DNA of 42,674 nt from Cytophagales bacterium (lineage in GTDB: Bacteria; Bacteroidota; Bacteroidia; Cytophagales; VRUD01), in contig VRUD01000034.1 of the NCBI GenBank assembly GCA_019456305.1, forward strand, positions 1 through 42,674. Direction: 5' to 3'. The notes under the pieces were generated by a model. It saw nothing but the letters and a program-made list of their open reading frames with translations. It searched no databases and was not told the origin of the DNA. The position numbers and the translations under genes were made by a program. Below, piece after piece: positions 32,973 through 39,848 of the stretch (position 1 is the first letter of the stretch; every line of letters starts with the position of its first letter).

Positions 32973-34226
32973 TTACTTCCCCATTAAATAATCCAAATAA
33001 GCAACGGCTGTATTCTGGTCAGCCCGGGCTTTTTCCAATTCCAATGTATATTTTAATGCCTTTTTTTCCATGCGAAGCACTTCTTCAAAATCTTTTTCAG
33101 CCGTAGTATAACCTGCTACCAATATATCTAATGCCTGATTTGCAAGAATGAGCAATTGGCTGTATAATCTTACTCTCCTTTTCCCGTCTAAATAGTCTCT
33201 GTACCCATTTTCAAGCCAGGTTTCCAATTGATTGGATGTATTTTCTTTTTCAAATTGAACAGCTTCCTTTTGCAACGATGCCTCCTTTATCATTGCTTTG
33301 TATTTATTACGGTATAAAGGTATCCTCACACCAACCTGGGGCAGTATAATAGCATCTTTGCCATTACCGGCCACTTCCATACCGGTTCGTTCACTGATGC
33401 TTAAATAGCTCATTCCTATCATAAATGAAGGCATTCCCTGTTTTCGCGCTGCGTCCACCTTATTGTCCCAAGACAGCAATTCGTGCTCTAACTTTAGCAG
33501 CTCGGGGTTTTGAGCGATAATGGAATTAAGTATTATTTTTTTGTCCGTCTCAACACTATCAAGCCACAATGTATCAGGTAATAGTAGTTCCGGTTCTGAA
33601 TTAAGCAATTTTTTAAACTGAGTTTTTAAGGGCAATTCACTATCTTTCAGGTATGCCAATTGGTTTTCCAATTCTTCCAGATCCATTTCCACCCTTAAAA
33701 CATCAACCATTCCTGCTTTACCCGATTCGAATTTGATGATGGCAAGCGCCTTAAAGGATGACAGGAGATCAAGGGTTTTTCGTGTAATACGTATTGCCTG
33801 ATCCAAAACATACAGGTTATAGTAAGTGCTTTTTACATTAAAGAACAAGCGGTGTTTTGCATCTTCAAATACTTCAAGACTGGCTTTTGCCATTTGGGAA
33901 GCAGCCTCTTCCTGTACATTCAGTGTCCCAAACCATGGAAACATTTGTGATGCAGATAGTTTTGCCCGCTGCGCACCAACCCGTGTCTCAACCGGGCTGA
34001 CGAAATACCCAAAAGCGATTTGCGGATCGGGCAAAGCTCCTGCCTGCGGCACTTTTTCCAGATCAGCCATATACCGGTTAAATAATGACTTTAATTCAGG
34101 ATTGTTTTCGGCCGCTTCTTTTAAATAGTTGCTCAGGAAGTCCTGAGAGTGGCATATCCGGGCAAAAATTAAAATCAATATCAACAGCAGTGCAGACTGT
34201 TTGATTATATTAATATTTGACTTCAT
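32973..34226 (-). CDS. TolC-family outer-membrane efflux channel (CusC-like)
   Basis: A 417-residue outer-membrane protein: signal peptide (SALLLILILIFARICHS), then two similar coiled halves, the sign of TolC-type channels. The first half has NPELKSLFNRYMADLEKVPQ and LPDPQIAFGYFVSPVETRVG; the second has AQNPELLKLEHELLSWDNKV and PSFMIGMSYLSISERTGME. The end carries the repeated periplasmic helices (KALKYTLELEKARADQNTAV). The partner adaptor and pump genes on either side show it is the exit duct of the metal pump. It is spaced 108 bases from cusB and 125 bases from the lipoprotein gene. Confidence 0.9.
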   Translation of the reverse strand: MKSNINIIKQSALLLILILIFARICHSQDFLSNYLKEAAENNPELKSLFNRYMADLEKVPQAGALPDPQIAFGYFVSPVETRVGAQRAKLSASQMFPWFGTLNVQEEAASQMAKASLEVFEDAKHRLFFNVKSTYYNLYVLDQAIRITRKTLDLLSSFKALAIIKFESGKAGMVDVLRVEMDLEELENQLAYLKDSELPLKTQFKKLLNSEPELLLPDTLWLDSVETDKKIILNSIIAQNPELLKLEHELLSWDNKVDAARKQGMPSFMIGMSYLSISERTGMEVAGNGKDAIILPQVGVRIPLYRNKYKAMIKEASLQKEAVQFEKENTSNQLETWLENGYRDYLDGKRRVRLYSQLLILANQALDILVAGYTTAEKDFEEVLRMEKKALKYTLELEKARADQNTAVAYLDYLMGK

Positions 34227-34264
34227 TATAGTTATTGGTTATTGCGATTTTAACAAAGAAATAA

Positions 34265-34347
34265 GGATATAAGGAAATAGGGAAATAAGAGAAACCATAT
34301 ACAGAATTATACCTTTATTTCCTCTATTCCCTCTATTTCCTTTATCC
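34265..34347. repeat. Inverted repeat ggatataaggaaatag..ctatttcctttatcc
   Basis: The arms at about 34265-34291 and 34313-34347 pair with a few gaps. They lie in the spacer between the lipoprotein gene and the TolC-family gene, and could slow transcription or adjust expression within the operon, or may be inert. Confidence 0.6.
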
Positions 34348-34351
34348 CTCT

Positions 34352-34609
34352 CTAATGTTGATGCTCACCTTCGCTGTGTTCCTCTACTTTTGCCAATTCC
34401 ATCTTACACACCGGGCAAGTTCCTTTCTCTTCATAGGTTTTATCACCTTCACATTTCATCGGGCACTGATAAGCCACCTGTTCGTGAACTTCACCTTCGT
34501 GATGTTCGTGTGTTGCATCTCCTTTATGTTGCTGCTCGCATCCCGAGATCAACATAGCAGCAAGTGCAAAAGCACCTGCTGTTCCTAAAATTAACATTGT
34601 CTTTTTCAT
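34352..34609 (-). CDS. Small lipoprotein with heavy-metal-binding domain
   Basis: An 85-residue lipoprotein. The signal MKKTMLILGTAGAFALAAML ends in the lipobox LISGC, so Cys24 is lipid-modified. The mature part is His/Glu-rich at both ends (HKGDATHEHHEGEVHE and EEHSEGEHQH) around a metal-binding domain YQCPMKCEGDKTYEE, KGTCPVCKMELAKV, a relative of the one at the N-terminus of CusB here. It likely captures Cu or Ag in the periplasm and hands it to the pump. It sits between cusA and the TolC-family gene in the same operon. Confidence 0.9.
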   Translation of the reverse strand: MKKTMLILGTAGAFALAAMLISGCEQQHKGDATHEHHEGEVHEQVAYQCPMKCEGDKTYEEKGTCPVCKMELAKVEEHSEGEHQH

Positions 34610-34766
34610 AATTGAAAAAAAATTAAATTCCTTCAGTTCCGCTGTTGCCCAGCCTTCAGTTTGCTGTCGCCCAGTTTTATAAAAGTTTATTAATTACAAT
34701 CATTGTTCAGAAAAATTAATTTGAGACAACAATTTTCTTCCCATATAAAAAAAATAAACTTTACAC

Positions 34767-34787
34767 TTTTTACTTTTTACTTTTTAC
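34767..34787. repeat. Three-copy tandem tttttac repeat at the end of cusA
   Basis: Three copies of tttttac follow each other across the end of cusA. The last codons (VKSKK) and the stop (34770-34772) lie within it. Confidence 0.8.
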
Positions 34788-37700
34788 TTTCACCTTCCCT
34801 TCCTGCCACATGCAATACAACACCGGCACCACAAACATTGTCATTACCTGGATAAGCATTCCTCCAAAAGTGGGAATTGCCATTGGCACCATAATGTCTG
34901 AGCCCTTGCCCGTTGATGACAGAATCGGTATCAGGGCAATGACAGCACAGGAAGCAGTCATCATTGCGGGCCTTACTCTTTTGATACCGGCATGTAAAAC
35001 GGCTTCTCTCACATCAACAACAGTAGCTGGTTTTTCTTTTTTAAATACCTGCATGATATAAGTACCCATAATTACACCATCATCTGTGGCTATGCCAAAG
35101 AGGGCAATGAAACCCACCCACACAGCTACACTTAAATTGATGGTATGCATTTGAAAGAGATCACGCATACCCATACCTGCGATATCAAAATTCATGAACC
35201 ATCCCTGTCCGTAAAGCCATATCATTATAAAGCCACCGGCAAAGGCGACAAAAATGCCGGAAAAGACCAGAGAAGCGGTGGTAACCGACCTGAACTGAAA
35301 GTATAATATCAGGAATATTACCATCAGGCATATCGGTACTACAATAGTTAGGCGCTTGGTTGCCCTGATCTGGTTCTCGTAATTGCCGGTAAACTTATAT
35401 TTCACCCCGGCAGGCACCACAAATTCTCCTGACTCTATTTTTGTATTGATAAACCGTTGGGATTCTTCTACCACATCCACCTCCGCATGACCTTCTTTTT
35501 TATCAAATATCACATACCCGACAAGAAAAGTATCTTCACTTTTTATCTGTTGCGGGCCTTTTACATATGTTATTTTTGCCAATTCACCCAGAGGAACCTG
35601 AGCACCTATAGGGGTAGGTATCAGCACTTTTTTCAAGTCATCAGGATTATCTCTGAATTCACGTGCATAGCGAACTCTTATGGGAAACCGTTCTCTTCCT
35701 TCTACTGTTGTCGTTAGTTTTATACCTCCGATGCTTACTTCAATAGAATGTTGAATGTCTTTAATTGTGAGGCCATAGCGGGCAATGGCATCTCTGTCAA
35801 TGTCAATTTCCAGGTACGGCTTGCCTACTACCCGGTCTGCAAAAACAGAAGCCGGTTCAATACCAGGCACTTTCTGTAATATTTTTTCCAGGTCCAATCC
35901 AACCTGTTCAATCGTTTCCAAATCGGGTCCGTACACCTTGATACCAATTGGCGCCCGCATACCTGTTGCAAGCATGATGAGGCGGGTTTGTATGGGTTGA
36001 AGTTTGGGAGCAGAGGTAAGCCCCGGTATTTTGGCGGTTTTGAGAATTTCTTCCCAAATGTTGTGTGGTGATTGAATATGCTCTCTCCACTGCCTGAAAT
36101 ATTTTCCGTTTTCGTCACGGGTCAACTGTTCTTCATCGATCAGCCGGAAGCCATCAGTGTTTGGGTTATGCTTTTCACCGTTTTGCATGAGATACGCTCC
36201 ATCATCATCAACTTTGAACCGCATCCTGTGTCCGTTTTCATCAACTATATACTCGGATTTATAATTAATGACATTTTCAAACATTGAGATAGGAGCAGGA
36301 TCGAGAGCGGATTTCACTCTTCCCCATTTACCCACAACCATTTCTACTTCGGGAATTGAGCCTACACGCTGGTCTAATTTCCGAATAACTTCAATGTTCT
36401 CTTCTATCCCTGAATGTGGCATTGTGGTTGGCATCAACAGGTATGAACCCTCATCCAGGGTCGGCATGAATTCTTTTCCCGCCCCAGGGAACAATTTGTT
36501 CATCGCCTGCCAACCGCTCGTTTGGCGAACATTCATTCCTATCTTTTCGGAACCATTGGCAATAAAACCGAAAATACTATCAAACCCCAGCCAGCCCATC
36601 ATACCAAAGAGAATAACTATAACAGGAATGCTTAAAAACTTCCCCTTATTGTCTAAACACCATCTCAGGATATGGGAATAATAATGTACAATTGTCATCA
36701 ATGTTCCCAGAACCACAGTTACAATTCCCGAAACAAATAAAAAGTTGACAAACGTGCTGTTTGCCGCACCGAGAGGCATCCATGCAACGGTTAAGAAATA
36801 GATAATAATAACCAGGGTAATGGCAATATTGATGATGTTGGCGTATTTTTTTTTATTTTCCGGCCAGTAATTTTCCAGGAAATTATTCACCCCATAAGCC
36901 ACTAAAGCAAACGCTATGGCGCTCTGATAGCCAATTGATAAGATAAGCCCCAGTCCAATCAGGGAAAAATTCCAGATCCTTTTTGTGTGTTTTTTATCAA
37001 ATCGTATGGAAAACAATACGTGGGCAAGAGCAGGAATAACTATAATTCCTATTACCAAAGATGACAGAAGTGCAAATGTTTTGGTAAATGCCAGTGGTTT
37101 GAACAGCTTGCCTTCGGCCGCCTGCATCGCAAAAACAGGCAGAAAGCTGACAATAGTGGTGGCAAGGGCGGTTATGATAGCTGAGGCAACTTCAATTGTT
37201 GCAGTGTAGATCACTTCAAGCAATGCCTTTCCCTTCACGCCCTTGTTTTCCGTCACTTCAAGGTGCCGGACAATGTTTTCCGTGAAAATAATTCCCACGT
37301 CCACCATTACGCCAATTGCAATGGCAATGCCTGAAAGCGCCACGATGTTGGCATCCACCCCAAATTGTCTCATCGTAATAAATGTCATAAGAACACCAAT
37401 GGGCAGCAAGCTTGAAATCATAATAGATGCCCTGAGATTCAACACCAGTATAATTACTACAATGATGCTGATGAGTATTTCATGTTCCAGCCCTTCTTCT
37501 AATGTGCCGAGTGTTTCTTTAATCAAACCTGTTCTGTCATAAAAAGGAACTATTGTTACTTTGGATATAGTTCCGTTTGCAAGCTTTTTACTCGGTAATC
37601 CAGGCGCTATTTCCTTTATCTTTTCCTTTACATTATTAATTACTTCCAGCGGATTGGCACCATAACGGGCAACTACCACTGCACCGGTTGCTTCCGCACC

Positions 37701-38591
37701 ATCTTTATCCAAACCACCCCTTCTCGTTTCCGGTCCAAAATTCACCCTGGCAACATCCTTGATGCGAATGGGGGTATTGTCATTTACAGCGACAACCGAT
37801 TTTTCAAGGTCTTCAATACTTTTTATATACCCAAGCCCTCTTACTAAGTATTCTACACGGTTATACTCCATTGTGCGGGCGCCTACATCCAGATTACTTT
37901 TTCTCACTGCCTGCATAATTTGAGCTACATTCACATTGTGCGCCTTCATTGCATCGGGGTCAATGTCCACCTGGTATTCCTTCACGAACCCACCAATTGG
38001 AGCAACTTCTGCCACCCCTTTGGCTGAAGCCAGGGAGTAACCCACATAAAAATCCTGTATCGTTCTTAATTCGTGCGGGTCCCAGCCGCCTGTCGGTTTG
38101 CCTGTTTTCGGGTTTCTGCCTTCTAATGTGTACCAGAATATTTGTCCAAGTGCAGTAGCATCCGGTCCCAGTGCAGGTCGAACGTCCTTTGGGAAAGTAC
38201 CCGATGGAAGTGAATTGAGCTTTTCCAATATTCTCGTCCTGCTCCAGTAAAATTCTATATCATCATCAAAAATGAGGTAGATACTGGAAAGTCCGAAAAT
38301 GGAACTGGACCTGACGGTTTTAACACCGGGAATTCCCAACAAAGCAGTTGTTAAAGGATAGCTGATCTGGTCTTCAATGTCCTGCGGTGACCTGCCCATC
38401 CATTCGGTAAAAACGATTTGCTGGTTGTCACCAATATCAGGTATAGCATCTACCGGCACAGGGTTTCTTGGGAACCACTCCATCCTCCAGTTGAATGGAG
38501 CAGTTGCAATACCCCAACCGATAAAGGTCAGTAATATTAGTACGGTTACTAATTTGTTTTCTAAAAAGAATCTGATGATCTTGTTCAACAT
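34770..38591 (-). CDS. cusA: Heavy-metal RND efflux pump, CusA/CzcA family
   Basis: A 1273-residue inner-membrane proton antiporter that exports metal ions through the adaptor and TolC-type channel. It starts MLNKIIRFFLENKLVTVLIL and has the family words VDAIPDIGDNQQIVFTEWMG and EDQISYPLTTALLGIPGVKT. The membrane-embedded proton-relay segment is AIAIGVMVDVGIIFTENIVRH, with Asp and Glu in the pattern of CusA. The porter region has GAGKEFMPTLDEGSYLLMPTTMP, and the second half has FGIATDDGVIMGTYIM. It is longer than E. coli CusA (1047) mainly from an enlarged part at about 560-690, with several extra hydrophobic helices, and a Thr/Asn-rich region at about 780-830. Substrate (Cu/Ag or Zn/Co/Cd) is not fixed by sequence; the partner metal-binding domains suggest Cu/Ag. 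Confidence 0.93.
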   Translation of the reverse strand: MLNKIIRFFLENKLVTVLILLTFIGWGIATAPFNWRMEWFPRNPVPVDAIPDIGDNQQIVFTEWMGRSPQDIEDQISYPLTTALLGIPGVKTVRSSSIFGLSSIYLIFDDDIEFYWSRTRILEKLNSLPSGTFPKDVRPALGPDATALGQIFWYTLEGRNPKTGKPTGGWDPHELRTIQDFYVGYSLASAKGVAEVAPIGGFVKEYQVDIDPDAMKAHNVNVAQIMQAVRKSNLDVGARTMEYNRVEYLVRGLGYIKSIEDLEKSVVAVNDNTPIRIKDVARVNFGPETRRGGLDKDGAEATGAVVVARYGANPLEVINNVKEKIKEIAPGLPSKKLANGTISKVTIVPFYDRTGLIKETLGTLEEGLEHEILISIIVVIILVLNLRASIMISSLLPIGVLMTFITMRQFGVDANIVALSGIAIAIGVMVDVGIIFTENIVRHLEVTENKGVKGKALLEVIYTATIEVASAIITALATTIVSFLPVFAMQAAEGKLFKPLAFTKTFALLSSLVIGIIVIPALAHVLFSIRFDKKHTKRIWNFSLIGLGLILSIGYQSAIAFALVAYGVNNFLENYWPENKKKYANIINIAITLVIIIYFLTVAWMPLGAANSTFVNFLFVSGIVTVVLGTLMTIVHYYSHILRWCLDNKGKFLSIPVIVILFGMMGWLGFDSIFGFIANGSEKIGMNVRQTSGWQAMNKLFPGAGKEFMPTLDEGSYLLMPTTMPHSGIEENIEVIRKLDQRVGSIPEVEMVVGKWGRVKSALDPAPISMFENVINYKSEYIVDENGHRMRFKVDDDGAYLMQNGEKHNPNTDGFRLIDEEQLTRDENGKYFRQWREHIQSPHNIWEEILKTAKIPGLTSAPKLQPIQTRLIMLATGMRAPIGIKVYGPDLETIEQVGLDLEKILQKVPGIEPASVFADRVVGKPYLEIDIDRDAIARYGLTIKDIQHSIEVSIGGIKLTTTVEGRERFPIRVRYAREFRDNPDDLKKVLIPTPIGAQVPLGELAKITYVKGPQQIKSEDTFLVGYVIFDKKEGHAEVDVVEESQRFINTKIESGEFVVPAGVKYKFTGNYENQIRATKRLTIVVPICLMVIFLILYFQFRSVTTASLVFSGIFVAFAGGFIMIWLYGQGWFMNFDIAGMGMRDLFQMHTINLSVAVWVGFIALFGIATDDGVIMGTYIMQVFKKEKPATVVDVREAVLHAGIKRVRPAMMTASCAVIALIPILSSTGKGSDIMVPMAIPTFGGMLIQVMTMFVVPVLYCMWQEGKVKVKSKK

Positions 38592-38609
38592 AGCATTTTA
38601 TTATTTCAG

Positions 38610-38632
38610 ATTTCGAATTTGTAATTCGAAAT
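38610..38632. terminator. Hairpin upstream of cusA
   Basis: atttcgaatt / aattcgaaat, with 10-base arms and a tgt loop, lies 18 bases before the cusA start. It has no U-run on either strand, so it may be a regulatory leader hairpin rather than a terminator. Confidence 0.4.
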
Positions 38633-38715
38633 GTCAATTATATCGGCAATCCTTCACTCTGAATTTATGATTTCGGTATTTGTAGTATTGGATTTGCAAT
38701 TAAATCCGCAATCAA

Positions 38716-38731
38716 TCCCTAGTACTCGGGA
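38716..38731. repeat. Palindromic element C, third copy
   Basis: TCCCTAGTACTCGGGA differs from the element at 22843-22858 by one base. It lies in the 174-base gap between cusA and the gene upstream, beside short aatccgcaat repeats. Confidence 0.7.
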
Positions 38732-38765
38732 CGAAATCCGCAATTCCTAAAAAAATGCTATACTG

Positions 38766-39149
38766 TTATAAAAGGAAAGATTGAAAAAGAACAGGTATGT
38801 CCAGTTCGATCAGAGGAGGTTTGTAATGAAGGTATTTAGCTTTGCAAGTCGATGTGGAGGCAAAAAGGTTATTTAAAACGATATGTTTTATAAAAGTGAA
38901 AACAAAATTTGGAGCGGTCTCAAAAGATACTTTTGCAAGATTGAAGGTTTCATCTAGTTGGTAGTATTCAGATTCATTATGACAGCAACCGGCTGGCATA
39001 TTCGTTTCATCACAGCAAGATTCAGGTTCTTCTGTACTAAAAAACTGCGTAGCCACAAAACGCCCGCCACAAAAATGCTTGTTGATAGAAAAGCCTGTGG
39101 TGGATATGAGAAGAATAAAAGAGAGTAATATGGAAGTTACCTTTTTCAC
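38766..39149 (-). CDS. HYC_CC_PP-family small secreted protein
   Basis: A 127-residue exported protein of the Bacteroidota family named for its H-C, CC and PP motifs. It has signal MKKVTSILLSFILLISTTGF, then NKHFCGG, the CC pairs SCCDET and AGCCHNE, and the KPPLIELDIPVLFQSF end. The start codon is GTG (39147-39149). The Cys and His residues are suited to metal binding, and family members are regularly found next to Cus-type operons, as here, which suggests a role in copper or silver handling; a biochemical role is not established. It is spaced about 170 bases from cusA. Confidence 0.8.
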   Translation of the reverse strand: MKKVTSILLSFILLISTTGFSINKHFCGGRFVATQFFSTEEPESCCDETNMPAGCCHNESEYYQLDETFNLAKVSFETAPNFVFTFIKHIVLNNLFASTSTCKAKYLHYKPPLIELDIPVLFQSFLL

Positions 39150-39179
39150 TTTACAGACAATAATATTTAGTATGACTGC

Positions 39180-39272
39180 TTACGTAGTTTCTTTCTTCTT
39201 TCTGGAAAAAAGATAACCAACAAAAAAAAGAACAATTGTAAGGCAGGCTAAAAATATTTCTAATGCTGTCAT
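39180..39272 (-). CDS. Possible 30-residue single-span membrane protein
   Basis: An open frame MTALEIFLACLTIVLFFV, GYLFSRKKKETT. It has one hydrophobic helix with a basic tail, the look of a real small membrane protein. The ATG (39270-39272) is preceded at the right distance by AAGGAG, a clear ribosome binding site and unusual for this DNA. It sits between two small genes of the operon: the frame upstream ends 3 bases before its start. Confidence 0.5.
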   Translation of the reverse strand: MTALEIFLACLTIVLFFVGYLFSRKKKETT

Positions 39273-39275
39273 GTT

Positions 39276-39461
39276 TTACTCCTTATCTATTTTAATTGCC
39301 CAAAAAAATGAACAAATAGCAAATATAATACCAAAAATAAATTCTCTTGTACTTATTAAGTCAGTACTGAAAAATCCGATTCCAAATCCGGCAAGAACAA
39401 TACTGCCAATATTAATAAAAATTTTAGCAAGATTTTCTCTCTGTTTTTTTGAAAATTCCAA
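39276..39461 (-). CDS. Small membrane protein, DUF6722-like
   Basis: A 61-residue protein with two hydrophobic stretches (IFINIGSIVLAGFGIGFF and EFIFGIIFAICSFFWAIKI) and a basic N-terminus (MEFSKKQRENLAK). This two-helix hairpin with the KxxRE-NLAK start resembles small Bacteroidota proteins of the DUF6722 kind. The start codon is TTG. It is the first gene of the leftward set, and may be part of the metal operon or independent. Confidence 0.6.
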   Translation of the reverse strand: MEFSKKQRENLAKIFINIGSIVLAGFGIGFFSTDLISTREFIFGIIFAICSFFWAIKIDKE

Positions 39462-39548
39462 AATTAATATGAAAATTCTCTATGAATAAGGTCTTAACGT
39501 AATAATGACGGTTTTAGTTTCTTTTTTTTAAAAAAAAAGCTATTTTTT

Positions 39549-39579
39549 TTTGACCCTTAAATAAAAATTGGTATCTTTG
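39549..39579 (+). promoter_or_regulatory. Bacteroidota primary promoter
   Basis: TTTG (39549-39552), exactly 19 bases, then TATCTTTG (39572-39579), which is a perfect match to TTTG-N19-TAnnTTTG. It points at the small gene starting at 39598, with transcription expected to begin about 39584-39586. Confidence 0.8.
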
Positions 39580-39597
39580 ACTCAAATTTTAAAAACG

Positions 39598-39819
39598 ATG
39601 GAACCAATAATTACCTTTGTAACGTTAGTAGCCGGAGTAGTTACTATTATATGGTTTATCAGGGACGTACGAAGACAAAACAGCAAGGAACTGAAAAATC
39701 AAAGTGAATTATTGAAAATTCATAGTGAATTATTGAAAAATCAAACTGAGATACTGTTTAAAATACAAAAAAGTCTTGAAGTACAGACTAAAATCCTGGC
39801 AAAAATCGAGGCGAAATAA
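39598..39819 (+). CDS. Small membrane-anchored coiled-coil protein
   Basis: A 73-residue protein. MEPIITFVTLVAGVVTIIWF is one membrane helix, followed by RDVRRQNSKELKNQ and then heptad-like repeats SELLKIHSELLKNQTEILFK and VQTKILAKIEAK, which would form a coiled coil in the cytoplasm. The frame is open from a TTG at 39568, but the promoter -7 box lies inside that extension, so the ATG at 39598 is right. The two SELLK units come from a short DNA duplication (agtgaattattgaaaa). No family known to me. It stands alone between two leftward units, close to the end of the giant SprB-like gene. Confidence 0.75.
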   Translation: MEPIITFVTLVAGVVTIIWFIRDVRRQNSKELKNQSELLKIHSELLKNQTEILFKIQKSLEVQTKILAKIEAK

Positions 39820-39848
39820 ACCCCCTAAGTTTTTTTTTACAACTTAAC

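Noticed and set aside
34770-38591. Numerous plus-strand frames of 60-137 codons opposite cusA
   Set aside because: They mirror the codon pattern of the real pump gene on the other strand and show no domain or start context.
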